Source of the DNA: Yimella lutea
GTDB taxonomy: Bacteria; Actinomycetota; Actinomycetes; Actinomycetales; Dermatophilaceae
Direction: 5' to 3'
DNA: 64,000 nucleotides
Assembly: GCF_006715095.1 (NCBI RefSeq)
Contig: NZ_VFMO01000001.1
Coordinates: 1,426,001-1,490,000, forward strand
The notes beneath the pieces were generated by a model that saw only the letters and a program-made list of their open reading frames with translations, ran no database searches and had not been told where the DNA came from. Below are positions 12,681 through 22,297 of this stretch, in pieces. Positions within the stretch are counted from its first letter, which is position 1. The number at the start of each line of letters is the position of its first letter. Both the position numbers and the translations under genes were made by a program.

Positions 12681-14216
12681 GTGATTTCTCCCGACGACGA
12701 CGCAGCATCGGGGGTCGACGGTTCCCAGCGAATCGATCCCGACGACCTCGCCGCGGCGCTTCGGGTGCTCGAGCAACTGCCCGGCCTGCCTGCGGGACAC
12801 CCCGACATCGAGGCGGTCAAGCGCGCCTCGCAGCGGATGTTCAACCGGGTGCGCAAGGCCCGACGTGCCGCCGCGCGGCAGGAAAGGGAGGCGCCGCTAC
12901 GAGCAGCCGACGAGGAAGTGCTCGCGGCGACGGCAACGGGTTCACCGATGCGCATCGACGACGAGACGAACGGCATCCTGCTGCAAGCCGACCAGCCGGG
13001 AAGCGTTGCAGGACAACTGAATTTCCCGCGGGGTTGCTACATCTGTCACGCGAAGTACACGCAGGTCGACGCGTTCTACCACTGGCTGTGTCCTGCCTGC
13101 GCGGCGAAGTCGCACGCCAAGCGCGACCCCCACACCGACCTTCGCGGCAAGCGTGCCCTACTGACCGGGGGGCGGGCCAAGATCGGCATGTACATCGCGC
13201 TCATGCTGTTGCGCGACGGCGCCGACCTGACCATCACCACCCGGTTCCCGAAGGACGCCGTCCGCCGGTTTCGGGCGATGCCCGACGCGGACGACTGGAT
13301 CGACCGGCTGACCGTCGTCGGCATCGACCTGCGCGACCCGGCCCAGGTCGCCGCGCTCGCGCAGGAAGTCGCTGCCGCCGGCCCGCTCGACATCCTGATC
13401 AACAATGCAGCACAGACGGTGCGGCGCAGCCCCGGCGCCTACTCCCACCTTGTCAACGCCGAAACCCTTCCGCTGCAAGACGATTCGCGGCTGCCGACAC
13501 AGATCACCTTCGACCGCACGAGCCAGGCGCACCCCGCGCAACTGGTCAGCTCCCTGGCCACGGACGCGGTCGCGCACCACGGCAACGACGACACCCATCA
13601 CGCGGCTGCGGCGCTCGCCGCCGCGGAGTCGGCACGGGTGCTCTCGGCCGGAAGCGCCAGCCTCGAGGCCTATCTCGCGGGCACGGCGGTCGACGCCGGG
13701 GGTCTGCTGCCCGATCTGGCCACGAGCAACTCGTGGACCGACACCGTCGAACAGGTCGACCCACTGGAACTGCTCGAGGTTCAACTGTGCAATTCGGTCG
13801 CACCGTTCATTCTCGTGTCGCGGCTTCGGCCGGCGATGCGGGCCGCGGTGGAGGCGGGCGCGCGCCGTGCCTATGTCGTCAACGTCTCCGCGATGGAAGG
13901 ACAGTTCGGGCGTAGCTACAAGGGCGCTGGCCACCCGCACACCAACATGGCCAAAGCCGCGCTCAACATGCTCACCCGCACCAGTGCGCAGGAGATGTTC
14001 GACACCGACCAGATCCTGATGACCGCCGTCGACACCGGTTGGATCACCGACGAGCGCCCGCACGACCAAAAATTGCGCATTGCCGGTGAGGGTTGGCATG
14101 CGCCGCTCGACCTGGTCGACGGTGCCGCTCGGGTGTACGACCCGATCGTGCAAGGGGAGCGGGGCACCGATCTTTACGGCGTTTTCTTGAAGGACTTCGA
14201 GCCACACGACTGGTGA
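12681..14216 (+). CDS. SDR-fold protein with N-terminal zinc ribbon and atypical active site
   Basis: 511 residues. After about 110 charged residues come two CxxC pairs (Cys119/122 and Cys137/140), a likely zinc ribbon, then a Rossmann domain opening with LLTGGRAKIG (about residue 157) and the NNAAQ motif. About 110 residues are inserted before the active-site region (VNVSAMEG, Ser403). Lys425 is there, but the residue four before it is Thr421 rather than Tyr, so the usual YxxxK is missing; Tyr413 is the nearest tyrosine. Probably NAD(P)-binding; reaction unknown. TACGCT (12669-12674) ends 6 nt before GTG 12681; GTG 12678 is an alternative start. Confidence 0.8.
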   Translation: MISPDDDAASGVDGSQRIDPDDLAAALRVLEQLPGLPAGHPDIEAVKRASQRMFNRVRKARRAAARQEREAPLRAADEEVLAATATGSPMRIDDETNGILLQADQPGSVAGQLNFPRGCYICHAKYTQVDAFYHWLCPACAAKSHAKRDPHTDLRGKRALLTGGRAKIGMYIALMLLRDGADLTITTRFPKDAVRRFRAMPDADDWIDRLTVVGIDLRDPAQVAALAQEVAAAGPLDILINNAAQTVRRSPGAYSHLVNAETLPLQDDSRLPTQITFDRTSQAHPAQLVSSLATDAVAHHGNDDTHHAAAALAAAESARVLSAGSASLEAYLAGTAVDAGGLLPDLATSNSWTDTVEQVDPLELLEVQLCNSVAPFILVSRLRPAMRAAVEAGARRAYVVNVSAMEGQFGRSYKGAGHPHTNMAKAALNMLTRTSAQEMFDTDQILMTAVDTGWITDERPHDQKLRIAGEGWHAPLDLVDGAARVYDPIVQGERGTDLYGVFLKDFEPHDW

Positions 14217-14278
14217 TGCGCCTTGGTGGAGCCCGGAGGCCGACCTGAGCACGGAAGACAGCGCCCTAGACTGATGCC

Positions 14279-14575
14279 ATGCCTTCGCTGTCCCGCGACG
14301 AGGTCGCGCACGTCGCCATGCTTGCCCGCATCCAGTTGTCCGACGCCGAGCTCGACAAGCTCGCCGGGCAACTCGAACAGATCGTCGGGTTCGTCGGGCA
14401 GGTGAACGACATCGCGGCCGACGACATCCCGCCGATGTCGCACCCGCTGCCGCTCACCAATGTCACCCGTCCCGACGAGGTGCGCCCGAGCCTGACCCAG
14501 CAAGAGGCGCTCTCCGGTGCGCCCGCGTCCGACCTCGGCCGCTTCGAGGTGCCGCGCATCCTTGACGAGGACTGA
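14279..14575 (+). CDS. gatC: Asp-tRNA(Asn)/Glu-tRNA(Gln) amidotransferase subunit C
   Basis: 98 residues, the normal length of GatC, which wraps around GatA and GatB and stabilises the complex. Typical start [21 protein letters not shown] and the conserved LRPDEV-like block ([16 protein letters not shown]). The -10 box TAGACT (14267-14272) ends exactly 6 nt before the ATG, with no Shine-Dalgarno site: leaderless start of the gatCAB operon. Confidence 0.95.
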   Translation: MPSLSRDEVAHVAMLARIQLSDAELDKLAGQLEQIVGFVGQVNDIAADDIPPMSHPLPLTNVTRPDEVRPSLTQQEALSGAPASDLGRFEVPRILDED

Positions 14576-14631
14576 GCGAGCGCTCCACCCGAGATCACCG
14601 ACCTGCCCAGACCGTCACGATTGGTTCTGAC

Positions 14632-16146
14632 TTGACCGACATCATCACCTCGACCGCGGCCGAACTGGCCGACGCGCTCGCCCGCAAGGAGCTCAGCGCC
14701 GTCGAAGTCACCCAGGCCCACCTCGACCGCATTGCCGCCGTCGACGGCGACGTGCACGCCTTCTTGAACGTCGACGCCGAGGGTGCGCTCGACGCCGCCC
14801 GCACCATCGACGAGCGCCGCGCCGGTGGCGCCGACCTGCCGACCCTCGCCGGGGTGCCGATCGCCGTCAAGGACGTCGTCGCCACCAAGGGTCAGCCGAC
14901 GACCGCCGGATCGAAGATCCTTCAGGGCTGGATCCCGCCGTACGACGCCACGCTGGTGTCGCGGTTGCGGGCAGTCGGCATGCCGATCCTCGGCAAGACC
15001 AATATGGACGAGTTCGCGATGGGTTCCTCCACCGAACACTCCGCCTACGGCCCGACCCGCAACCCCTGGGACCTCGACCGCATCCCCGGCGGTTCGGGTG
15101 GTGGCTCCGCGGCCGCCGTCGCTGCTTTCGAGGCGCCGCTGGCGATCGGCACCGACACCGGCGGATCGATCCGTCAACCCGCGTCCGTCACGGGCACCGT
15201 CGGCACCAAGCCGACCTACGGCGGCGTGTCCCGCTACGGCCTCATCGCGCTGGCGAGTTCGCTGGACCAGGCCGGCCCCTGCACCCGTTCGGTGCTCGAC
15301 GCGGCGCTGCTGCACGAGGTCATCGGCGGCCACGACCCGCTGGACTCGACCTCGATCGACGCACCGGTCCCGCCGGTCGTCGAGGCCGCCCGCCGCGGTG
15401 AGGTACAGGGGATGCGTGTCGGCATCATCAAGGAGATCTCCGCAGACGGTTTCGCGCCGCAGGTGAGGGCTCGCTTCGAGGAGTCGGTGAAGCTGCTCGA
15501 AGAAGCCGGCGCCGAGATCGTCGAGGTCTCGTGCCCCTCGTTCGAGAAGGGCCTGGCCGCGTACTACCTGATCCTGCCGAGCGAGGCGAGTTCGAACCTC
15601 GCCAAGTTCGACGCGATGCGCTATGGCCTGCGCGTCCCGCCGAACGGCGTCGACAGCCCGAGCGCCGAGCAGGTCATGGCGGCCAGCCGCGACGCCGGCT
15701 TCGGCGACGAGGTCAAGCGCCGCATCATCCTGGGCACCTACGCGCTCAGTTCCGGCTACTACGACGCCTACTACGGCCAGGCGCAGAAGGTGCGCACGCT
15801 GATCGCGCGCGACTTCGCCGCCGCGTTCGAGAAGGCGGACGTGCTGGTCACCCCGACGGCGCCGACCGTGGCGTTCAAGATGGGGGAGAAGCTGGACGAC
15901 CCGATGGCGATGTACCTCAACGACGTCGCCACCATCCCCGCGAACCTTGCCGGGATCCCGGGCATGTCCATCCCGAACGGCCTCGCCGAGGACGGCCTGC
16001 CCAGCGGGTTCCAGATCCTCGCGCCGGCGACCAAGGACGAGCGTTTGTACGAAGTCGGCGCCGCATTGGAGCGAATGCTGTTGTCGCAGTGGGGCGCTCC
16101 GATTCTCACGAAGGCGCCGGCACTCGGCGGAAAGGCGGCGAACTGA
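14632..16146 (+). CDS. gatA: Asp-tRNA(Asn)/Glu-tRNA(Gln) amidotransferase subunit A
   Basis: 504 residues, amidase-signature enzyme that hydrolyses glutamine and passes ammonia to GatB. The Ser-cisSer-Lys triad is visible: Lys80 in [10 protein letters not shown], Ser155 in [11 protein letters not shown], and Ser179 in [16 protein letters not shown] start is used: no in-frame ATG or GTG fits the family N-terminus and no clear Shine-Dalgarno site is present, so the first codon is the least certain part. It overlaps gatB by one base. Confidence 0.95.
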   Translation: MTDIITSTAAELADALARKELSAVEVTQAHLDRIAAVDGDVHAFLNVDAEGALDAARTIDERRAGGADLPTLAGVPIAVKDVVATKGQPTTAGSKILQGWIPPYDATLVSRLRAVGMPILGKTNMDEFAMGSSTEHSAYGPTRNPWDLDRIPGGSGGGSAAAVAAFEAPLAIGTDTGGSIRQPASVTGTVGTKPTYGGVSRYGLIALASSLDQAGPCTRSVLDAALLHEVIGGHDPLDSTSIDAPVPPVVEAARRGEVQGMRVGIIKEISADGFAPQVRARFEESVKLLEEAGAEIVEVSCPSFEKGLAAYYLILPSEASSNLAKFDAMRYGLRVPPNGVDSPSAEQVMAASRDAGFGDEVKRRIILGTYALSSGYYDAYYGQAQKVRTLIARDFAAAFEKADVLVTPTAPTVAFKMGEKLDDPMAMYLNDVATIPANLAGIPGMSIPNGLAEDGLPSGFQILAPATKDERLYEVGAALERMLLSQWGAPILTKAPALGGKAAN

Positions 16147-17651
16147 TGAGCACCCACGTCGATGACGTCGTCGACTACGACGAGGCGATCGCCACGTACG
16201 ACCCGGTGATGGGTCTCGAGGTGCACGTCGAACTGAACACCAACACCAAGATGTTCTGCGGCTGCGCGACCGGGTTCGGCGCCGAGCCGAACACCCAGGT
16301 CTGCCCGGTCTGCCTCGGTCTGCCCGGCGCCCTGCCCGTGGTGAACGAGAAGGGCGTCGAGTCGGCCATCCGCATCGGCCTGGCGCTCAACTGCGAGATT
16401 GCGCAGTGGTGCCGCTTCGCCCGGAAGAACTACTTCTACCCGGACATGCCGAAGAACTTCCAGACCAGCCAGTACGACGAGCCCATCGCGTTCAACGGTT
16501 ACCTCGACGTCGAGTTGGAGGACGGCACCGTCTTCCGGGTGGAGATCGAGCGCGCCCACATGGAGGAAGACACCGGCAAGGCGCTGCACGTCGGCGGTTC
16601 GACCGGCCGCATCCAAGGTGCTGAGTACTCGCTCATCGACTACAACCGGGCCGGTATCCCGCTGATCGAGATCGTCACCAAGCCGATCACCGGCGCCGGT
16701 GAGCGTGCGCCGGAGATTGCCAAGGCGTACGTCTCGACGCTGCGTGACCTGATCAAGGCACTCGGGGTCAGCGACGTCCGGATGGAGCAGGGGTCGATGC
16801 GCTGCGACGCCAACGTCTCGCTGATGCCCAAGGACGCGGATAAGTTCGGCACCCGCACCGAGACCAAGAACGTCAACTCGTTGCGTTCGGTCGAGCGTGC
16901 GGTGCGTTACGAGATCAGCCGGCACGCAGCGGTGCTCAACTCCGGCGGATCGATCCTGCAGGAGACCCGCCACTGGCACGAGGACACCGCAGTCACCACG
17001 TCCGGTCGACCGAAGTCGGACGCCGAGGACTACCGGTACTTCCCCGAGCCCGACCTCGTACCGGTCGCGCCGACTCGCGAGAGCGTCGAGCAGTTGCGCA
17101 CCACCCTGCCCGAGCCGCCGGCCCAGCGTCGCAAGCGTTTGCAGAAGGACTGGGGCTACAGCGATCTGGAGATGCGCGACGTGTTGAACGCCGGCGCCGT
17201 CGAACTGATCGAGGAGACTGTCGCCGCCGGTGCGTCACCCGCCGCCGCCCGCAAGTGGTGGACCGGAGATCTCGCACGTCGCGCGAACAACGAGGGCAAG
17301 GCCGTCTCCGACTTCGGCGTCACCCCAGCTCACATCGCCGAGCTCGACTCGATGATCAAGGCCGGACGTCTGAACGACTCGATGGCCCGCCAGGTCATGG
17401 AGGGCGTCATCGCCGGCGAGGGTTCGCCGACCCAGGTCGCCGACGCCCGCGGACTCGAACTCGTTCAGGACGACAGCGCTCTTGAAGCCGCCGTCGACAA
17501 GGTCATCGAAGCCAACCCGGACGTGGCGCAGAAGGTGCGCGACGGCAAGGTGCAGGCTGCCGGTGCGCTCATCGGTCAGGTGATGAAGGAGATGAGGGGT
17601 CAGGCCGACGCCGCCAAGGCGCGCGAGCTGATCATCTCCAAGCTCAGCTGA
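16146..17651 (+). CDS. gatB: Asp-tRNA(Asn)/Glu-tRNA(Gln) amidotransferase subunit B
   Basis: 501 residues. GatB binds the misacylated tRNA and converts Glu-tRNA(Gln) or Asp-tRNA(Asn) to the amide form. Signature [10 protein letters not shown] near residue 20, the zinc-binding cysteines in FCGC and [22 protein letters not shown], and the C-terminal helical/YqeY domain ending [11 protein letters not shown] overlaps the gatA stop (TGATG). The frame stays open far upstream in gatA, which is a shadow. A strong hairpin follows the stop. Confidence 0.97.
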   Translation: MSTHVDDVVDYDEAIATYDPVMGLEVHVELNTNTKMFCGCATGFGAEPNTQVCPVCLGLPGALPVVNEKGVESAIRIGLALNCEIAQWCRFARKNYFYPDMPKNFQTSQYDEPIAFNGYLDVELEDGTVFRVEIERAHMEEDTGKALHVGGSTGRIQGAEYSLIDYNRAGIPLIEIVTKPITGAGERAPEIAKAYVSTLRDLIKALGVSDVRMEQGSMRCDANVSLMPKDADKFGTRTETKNVNSLRSVERAVRYEISRHAAVLNSGGSILQETRHWHEDTAVTTSGRPKSDAEDYRYFPEPDLVPVAPTRESVEQLRTTLPEPPAQRRKRLQKDWGYSDLEMRDVLNAGAVELIEETVAAGASPAAARKWWTGDLARRANNEGKAVSDFGVTPAHIAELDSMIKAGRLNDSMARQVMEGVIAGEGSPTQVADARGLELVQDDSALEAAVDKVIEANPDVAQKVRDGKVQAAGALIGQVMKEMRGQADAAKARELIISKLS

Positions 17652-17665
17652 ACGCCGATTGCATC

Positions 17666-17703
17666 GTTGCGCCCGGACTCTCGCGGTCCGGGCGCAACGC
17701 GTT
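17666..17703 (+). terminator. Terminator after gatB
   Basis: A perfect 13-bp stem (17666-17678 with 17688-17700) with a 9-nt loop follows the gatB stop and is trailed by a short T run. It separates the gatCAB operon from the next gene. Confidence 0.75.
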
Positions 17704-17735
17704 TCGGCGAACGCTTCGCGCGATAGCGTCGGGCC

Positions 17736-18683
17736 GTGACCGAGAAGAGCGCAGCCCGCACTGTCGTCAGCGTTGCCCAGCAGGACTGGGCCGACCAACT
17801 GACCGACCTCGGCGGAGTGGAGTTGGTCGTCTGGGACATGAAGGACGCGCCACCGCGGGACGACATCGAACTGGTCGTGCCGCCGTACATGTCCAACCCG
17901 AAGCGACTCGAGCACCTGTGTGAGCTGCCGAGCCTGAAGGCTGTGCAACTGGCGACTGCCGGGTTCGAGCACGCCCTGCAGTACCTACCGTCCGGCGTCG
18001 CTCTTGCCAACGGCCGAGGCATTCACGACACGTCCACCGCCGAACTGGCGATCGGGCTGGCCATCGCCTCCCAACGGGCGATCCCGGACGCCGTCCGCGC
18101 GCAGCAGTCGGGGCAGTGGCTGCGGCTCGCCGGCCGACCCTCCCTGGCCGACCGGAAGGCGTTGGTGATCGGCTACGGCTCCATCGGACGGATGCTCGTC
18201 TCCCGCCTGCAGGTGCTGGAGGTCGACTGCACCGTCGTGGCGTCCAGGGCGCGGGCCGGCGACGACCTGGTGGATCGGGTGTACGGCATCGACGAGATCG
18301 ATCAGCTGCTACCGGCGACCGAGATCGTCTTCCTGATCCTGCCCATGACCGACGCCACCCGGCACCTCGTCGACGACGAGTTCCTTGCCGCACTCCCCGA
18401 CGACGCGCTCGTCGTCAATGTCGCCCGCGGGGGCATCGTCGACACCGACGCCCTGCAGCGTGCCTGCGCAACCGGCCACGTCCGAGCAGCGATGGACGTC
18501 ACCGATCCGGAACCCTTGCCTGCGGATCACCCCCTGTGGACGACGCGCGGCGTGCTGATCACACCGCATGTGGGCGGTGCGACGACGGCGTTCACGCCAC
18601 GGTTGATTCGGCTGCTGCGCAGGGAGATTCCTCACTTCATTGCCACAGGTGAACTCAGCAACGTCGTGGTCGTCGGCGACTGA
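17736..18683 (+). CDS. D-isomer-specific 2-hydroxyacid dehydrogenase
   Basis: 315 residues. NAD-binding Rossmann motif GYGSIGRML, the substrate arginine in VNVARGGIVDTDAL, the glutamate in DVTDPEPLPADHPLW and the catalytic histidine in ITPHVGGAT follow the D-2-hydroxyacid dehydrogenase pattern (glyoxylate/hydroxypyruvate reductase and relatives). Specificity not readable. TAGCGT (17724-17729) is 6 nt before the GTG, so leaderless. Confidence 0.9.
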   Translation: MTEKSAARTVVSVAQQDWADQLTDLGGVELVVWDMKDAPPRDDIELVVPPYMSNPKRLEHLCELPSLKAVQLATAGFEHALQYLPSGVALANGRGIHDTSTAELAIGLAIASQRAIPDAVRAQQSGQWLRLAGRPSLADRKALVIGYGSIGRMLVSRLQVLEVDCTVVASRARAGDDLVDRVYGIDEIDQLLPATEIVFLILPMTDATRHLVDDEFLAALPDDALVVNVARGGIVDTDALQRACATGHVRAAMDVTDPEPLPADHPLWTTRGVLITPHVGGATTAFTPRLIRLLRREIPHFIATGELSNVVVVGD

Positions 18684-18687
18684 GACC

Positions 18688-19689
18688 GTGCAGAACGACC
18701 GACGCGACCACGTGCTGCGCGTGGTGACAGCAGTGGGCTGGATCGCACTCGTGCAGGCACTTCTCTTCGCCGGGTTCGTCCTCCTGCAATCGACGCCACA
18801 GACGCCGTCACTCGTCGTGGTCTCGCCGAGACACACCTGGGCCGGGTACGTCGCCAACCAGATCAACACCGTCGACGGACACCCCGTCCGGGCTTATCTC
18901 GGTGGCACCGAGGCCGATGCCTTGGCGGACCTTCGGGCTGACCGTACCCAAGGCGTCCTGCTGGTCGATCCGACCAAGCCGCAGGACTCGCTGACCGTGA
19001 GTTCGGCACAGGGGGTCGAAGCGACCGCAGCAGTGCGTGTGGTCGCCGAGGCGGTGCAGCGGGCGTCATCACGCACCGTCGTCACAGCCGACATCACGAC
19101 GCCGTCGAGGGAGGACCACGCGGGACGGCACGGGTACCACCTGGCACTCTCCTGGTTGTTCTGCGGACTCGCCTTCACTCTTGCCGTTCGGCGCGGGCAC
19201 GAGTCCGTGCACGGACAGCTGAGGGGCGTCGCGATCACCCTGGTCGCGGGAGCCCCGGTGGTTGCTGTCTCGGTAGGAATCGCAGCACTGACGATTCCGG
19301 CGTGGGCTCAGCACGCGCTTCGCCTGTTCGTCATCGGTACCGCAACCTTCGCTGTTTCGGCACTGCTTGCCCGGGCAGCGCTCGCCCTCGCGGGTCCCGC
19401 CGGCCTGGTCGGGTGGGCACTCGCGCTGACGTTCGTCGCCGCCAGTCCGAGCCGAGCCGGTGCCGAAGGGTTCGGACGCGCCGATGTGCTCTGGCAGCCG
19501 ATCGGGCCGTGGACACCTCCGGGGCTCGCAGTTTCCGGCGTCCGGCAGGTCGTCCAGCTCGGCGAATCATTGTCCGCATCGCACTGGGCGGGCTTCGTCT
19601 GGTGGGCGGCGCTCGCAGTTCTGCTCTGCGTGACCGGCTCTGCGAACCATCCGGGTGCCCACCGGCACGGACGCAGTGACATGCTCTAG
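18688..19689 (+). CDS. Membrane protein related to the ABC-2/YhgE-type protein at 54880
   Basis: 333 residues: one N-terminal membrane segment (AVGWIALVQALLFAGFVLLQ), an external domain of about 120 residues (GYVANQINTVDGHPV, RTQGVLLVDP), then five or so membrane segments. This is the layout of YhgE/Pip and ABC-2-like permeases, and the external domain matches block by block the protein encoded at 54880-56082. GTG 18688 is 4 nt after the previous stop; a longer frame from 18640 would overlap it. Partner ATPase not nearby; function unknown. Confidence 0.7.
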   Translation: MQNDRRDHVLRVVTAVGWIALVQALLFAGFVLLQSTPQTPSLVVVSPRHTWAGYVANQINTVDGHPVRAYLGGTEADALADLRADRTQGVLLVDPTKPQDSLTVSSAQGVEATAAVRVVAEAVQRASSRTVVTADITTPSREDHAGRHGYHLALSWLFCGLAFTLAVRRGHESVHGQLRGVAITLVAGAPVVAVSVGIAALTIPAWAQHALRLFVIGTATFAVSALLARAALALAGPAGLVGWALALTFVAASPSRAGAEGFGRADVLWQPIGPWTPPGLAVSGVRQVVQLGESLSASHWAGFVWWAALAVLLCVTGSANHPGAHRHGRSDML

Positions 19690-19691
19690 CC

Positions 19692-20195
19692 ATGACCACG
19701 GACCGCACTCTGATCCTGATCCGTCATGCCAAGGCCGAACCCCACGGTTCGACCACCGACCACGAACGCTGCCTCACCGAGCGTGGCGTCCTGGACGCCC
19801 GGGCGGTCGGCGACTGGCTTCGCGAGAAGTCCCTCAGCCCCGACTTCGTGTGGTGTTCCACATCGACCCGGACGCGCGAGACCTGGGCTGCGATCGTCGA
19901 GGCCTCCGGCGTCGGACCGATCGTCGACCATGAACAACGCATCTACGACGCCTCGCCGCGAACGCTGCTGGAGGTGCTGCGCGAGACCCCCGAGAACGCG
20001 CACTGCGTCGCTCTGGTCGGCCACGCGCCGGGCGTGCCGGCGATCGCCGCCGCGCTGACCGAGGCAAACGCCGCTGTCGACTTCGTCGACCACTTCGCCA
20101 CCAGCGCGGTCGCCGTCCTCCGCATCGAGGGGGAGTGGGCCGACCTCGCCCCGGGCGCCACCGAACTCGAACAGGTCTTCGTCGGGCGCGGGTGA
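19692..20195 (+). CDS. SixA-like histidine phosphatase
   Basis: 167 residues, histidine phosphatase (phosphoglycerate mutase-like) fold. LILIRHAKAE carries the catalytic histidine, CSTSTRTRETW the second phosphate arginine region, and ALVGHAPG the late histidine. The short form resembles SixA phosphohistidine phosphatases. CATGCT (19680-19685) lies 6 nt before the ATG, which is 2 nt after the previous stop. Confidence 0.88.
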   Translation: MTTDRTLILIRHAKAEPHGSTTDHERCLTERGVLDARAVGDWLREKSLSPDFVWCSTSTRTRETWAAIVEASGVGPIVDHEQRIYDASPRTLLEVLRETPENAHCVALVGHAPGVPAIAAALTEANAAVDFVDHFATSAVAVLRIEGEWADLAPGATELEQVFVGRG

Positions 20196-20211
20196 CCAGC
20201 GTCACCCGATC

Positions 20212-20239
20212 ACTATGTGAGACGACCGTCTCACATAGT
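20212..20239. promoter_or_regulatory. Perfect inverted repeat (candidate operator) before ilvB
   Basis: Two perfect 13-bp arms, ACTATGTGAGACG and its reverse complement, are separated by 2 bp. The right arm ends on the first base of the ilvB -35 hexamer, so a bound dimer would block RNA polymerase. An IclR-type regulator of leucine/isoleucine genes (LtbR/NdgR) is a reasonable guess from known actinobacterial biology, but nothing here proves it. A half-site-like ATATGAGACAC stands upstream of leuB at 24251-24261. Confidence 0.75.
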
Positions 20240-20274
20240 TGACGGTCGCCCAGGTCGCGGACGAAGATCGACAC
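20239..20274 (+). promoter_or_regulatory. Promoter of the ilv leader (leaderless)
   Basis: TTGACG (20239-20244), an 18-bp spacer and GAAGAT (20263-20268) are followed by 6 nt and then the leader-peptide ATG, so transcription is predicted to begin at or next to the ATG. The cimA leader promoter has the same geometry. Confidence 0.65.
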
Positions 20275-20313
20275 ATGGCACGGATTCTCGTACTTCCCAA
20301 GCGCGTCAGCTGA
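20275..20313 (+). CDS. ilv leader peptide (12 aa)
   Basis: MARILVLPKRVS: four branched-chain residues in a row (Ile-Leu-Val-Leu) plus a later Val in 12 codons, then TGA. From memory the R-I-L-V-L-x-K-R-V core resembles leader peptides described before ilvB in other actinobacteria. It ends 22 nt before an intrinsic terminator that precedes ilvB, the arrangement of ribosome-mediated attenuation: stalling at scarce Ile/Leu/Val codons should favour read-through into ilvB. Confidence 0.8.
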   Translation: MARILVLPKRVS

Positions 20314-20366
20314 CTCCGGTCGGTCGACGCGCCCACCCTCACTGCCTTCGGGCCGGAGGGTTTTTT
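20314..20366 (+). terminator. ilvB attenuator (terminator with competing antiterminator)
   Basis: The terminator pairs CCCTC (20336-20340) with GAGGG (20356-20360), with an inner GCC-TTCG-GGC tetraloop hairpin, and is followed by six T (20361-20366). CTCCGG right after the leader stop (20314-20319) can pair instead with CCGGAG (20353-20358), which would break the terminator. The 3' arm also contains the GGAGGG used as Shine-Dalgarno site for ilvB, so the fold may control translation too. Confidence 0.78.
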
Positions 20367-20367
20367 C

Positions 20368-22263
20368 ATGTCCGAGTCCGAAATGACCGAACACACGCAG
20401 AAGGTGGTTGCCGTGACAGACACCACGATCCGACCCGCCGCTCGACCGGGACAGCCTGTTCCGTCGCCGGCCCAGGTAGCGGCTCGCGTCCCGCAGGGCG
20501 TTCAGGAGATCGCTGATGTGACGGGCGCCCAGGCCCTCGTCCTGGCACTCGAAGCGGTCGGTGTCGACACCGTCTTCGGCATCCCGGGCGGAGCGATCCT
20601 GCCCGCGTACGACCCGCTGCTGGACTCGGTGAAGGTGCGCCACATTCTGGTGCGTCACGAGCAGGGCGCCGGACACGCCGCGCAGGGTTACGCGTCCGCA
20701 ACCGGTCGCGTCGGTGTCTGCATGGCGACCAGCGGGCCCGGTGCCACCAACCTGGTCACCCCGATCGCGGACGCCTACATGGACTCGGTCCCGATGGTCG
20801 CGATCACCGGTCAGGTCAACTCGGCGGTGATCGGTACGGACGCCTTCCAGGAAGCCGACATCCGTGGCATCACGATGCCGATCAGCAAGCACAACTACCT
20901 GGTGACGGACGCGGACGAGATCCCGCGCGCGATTGCCGAGGCCTTCCACGTCGCCAGCAGCGGCCGCCCCGGTCCGGTGCTCGTCGACATCACCAAGGAC
21001 GCCCTGACGGCCAAGACCACCTTCCGTTGGCCGCCGGCCGTCGACCTGCCCGGTTACCGTCCGGTGACCAAGCCGCACCACAAACAGATTCGCGCCGCGA
21101 TCGAGTTGATCCGGGCCGCCAAGCGTCCGGTCTTCTACGTCGGCGGCGGTGTGATCCGCGGCGGCGCAGCCAAAGAGCTGCGAGAACTGGTGGAGCTCAC
21201 CGGGATTCCGCTGGTGACCACCCTCATGGCTCGCGGCGCTGTGCCCGACAGTCACGACCTGCATCTGGGAATGCCCGGCATGCACGGATCCGTCTCCGCG
21301 GTGACCGCGCTGCAGAAGTCAGATCTGCTGATCACCCTCGGCGCCCGCTTCGACGACCGCGTCACCGGTCTTCTGGAGTCGTTCGCCCCCGAGGCGAAGG
21401 TCATCCACGCCGACATCGACCCGGCCGAGATCTCCAAGAACCGAGTGGCCGATGTGCCGATCGTGGGCGACTGCAAGGAAGTCATCAACGACCTGCTCGA
21501 GATGCTCAAGGCAGTCGACGGACCGATCGGTGATTACGACGCCTGGCGCGAGCGCACCACCAAGTGGAAGCGCGATTTCCCGCTCGGCTTCATCGAGCCG
21601 GACGAGGACGGCGCCCTGGCGCCGCAGTACGTCATCGAGCGTCTGGGCGCGATCGCCGGCCCTGAGGCGACCTACGTCGCCGGTGTCGGTCAGCACCAGA
21701 TGTGGGCGGCGCAGTTCGTGCAGTACGAGCGCCCGAACTCATGGATCAACTCCGGGGGCCTGGGCACGATGGGCTTCGCGGTGCCGGGCGCGATGGGTGC
21801 GAAGGTCGCCGAACCGGAGCGCACGGTGTGGGCGATCGACGGTGACGGCTGCTTCCAGATGACCAACCAGGAGCTGGCCACCTGCGTGATCAACAAGATC
21901 CCGATCAAGGTCGCGATCATCAACAACAGTTCCCTCGGCATGGTGCGCCAGTGGCAGACGCTGTTCTACGGCGAGCGATACTCCAACACCGACCTGCACA
22001 CTGCCATCGGTTCGCGGGTGCCCGACTTCGTGAAGCTCGCGGATGCCTACGGCTGCGTCGGCCTTCGCTGCGAGCGTCCCGAGGACGTCGACACCGTCAT
22101 CCAGCAGGCGATGGAGATCAACGACGTCCCCGTGGTGATCGACTTCGTCGTCGAGCGGGACGCGATGGTGTGGCCGATGGTGCCCGCCGGCGTGAGCAAC
22201 GACATGGTGACGATAGCGCGCAGCATGGCGCCGGTCTTCGACCGTGAGGAAGAGGGCGAATGA
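20368..22263 (+). CDS. ilvB: Acetolactate synthase large subunit
   Basis: 631 residues. It condenses two pyruvates, or pyruvate and 2-ketobutyrate, using thiamine diphosphate and FAD: first common step of valine, leucine and isoleucine synthesis. The ThDP glutamate region [17 protein letters not shown]/substrate segments, and the Mg/ThDP motif [29 protein letters not shown] (read in parts near residue 490) are present. ATG 20368 follows GGAGGG with 7 nt spacing. The N-terminal 45 residues precede the usual family start and are Pro/Thr rich. Confidence 0.97.
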   Translation: MSESEMTEHTQKVVAVTDTTIRPAARPGQPVPSPAQVAARVPQGVQEIADVTGAQALVLALEAVGVDTVFGIPGGAILPAYDPLLDSVKVRHILVRHEQGAGHAAQGYASATGRVGVCMATSGPGATNLVTPIADAYMDSVPMVAITGQVNSAVIGTDAFQEADIRGITMPISKHNYLVTDADEIPRAIAEAFHVASSGRPGPVLVDITKDALTAKTTFRWPPAVDLPGYRPVTKPHHKQIRAAIELIRAAKRPVFYVGGGVIRGGAAKELRELVELTGIPLVTTLMARGAVPDSHDLHLGMPGMHGSVSAVTALQKSDLLITLGARFDDRVTGLLESFAPEAKVIHADIDPAEISKNRVADVPIVGDCKEVINDLLEMLKAVDGPIGDYDAWRERTTKWKRDFPLGFIEPDEDGALAPQYVIERLGAIAGPEATYVAGVGQHQMWAAQFVQYERPNSWINSGGLGTMGFAVPGAMGAKVAEPERTVWAIDGDGCFQMTNQELATCVINKIPIKVAIINNSSLGMVRQWQTLFYGERYSNTDLHTAIGSRVPDFVKLADAYGCVGLRCERPEDVDTVIQQAMEINDVPVVIDFVVERDAMVWPMVPAGVSNDMVTIARSMAPVFDREEEGE

Positions 22264-22297
22264 TGTTCGGCGGCAACCTGATTCGAGGAGAGCACTG

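Noticed and set aside
11888..13915. 675-codon plus-strand open frame
   Set aside because: Runs antisense to the 11873-12586 gene and in the wrong frame of the SDR gene; no motifs.
20245..20366. T-box or metabolite riboswitch before ilvB
   Set aside because: No T-box sequence or specifier loop is visible; a leader ORF with Ile-Leu-Val-Leu codons explains the terminator better.
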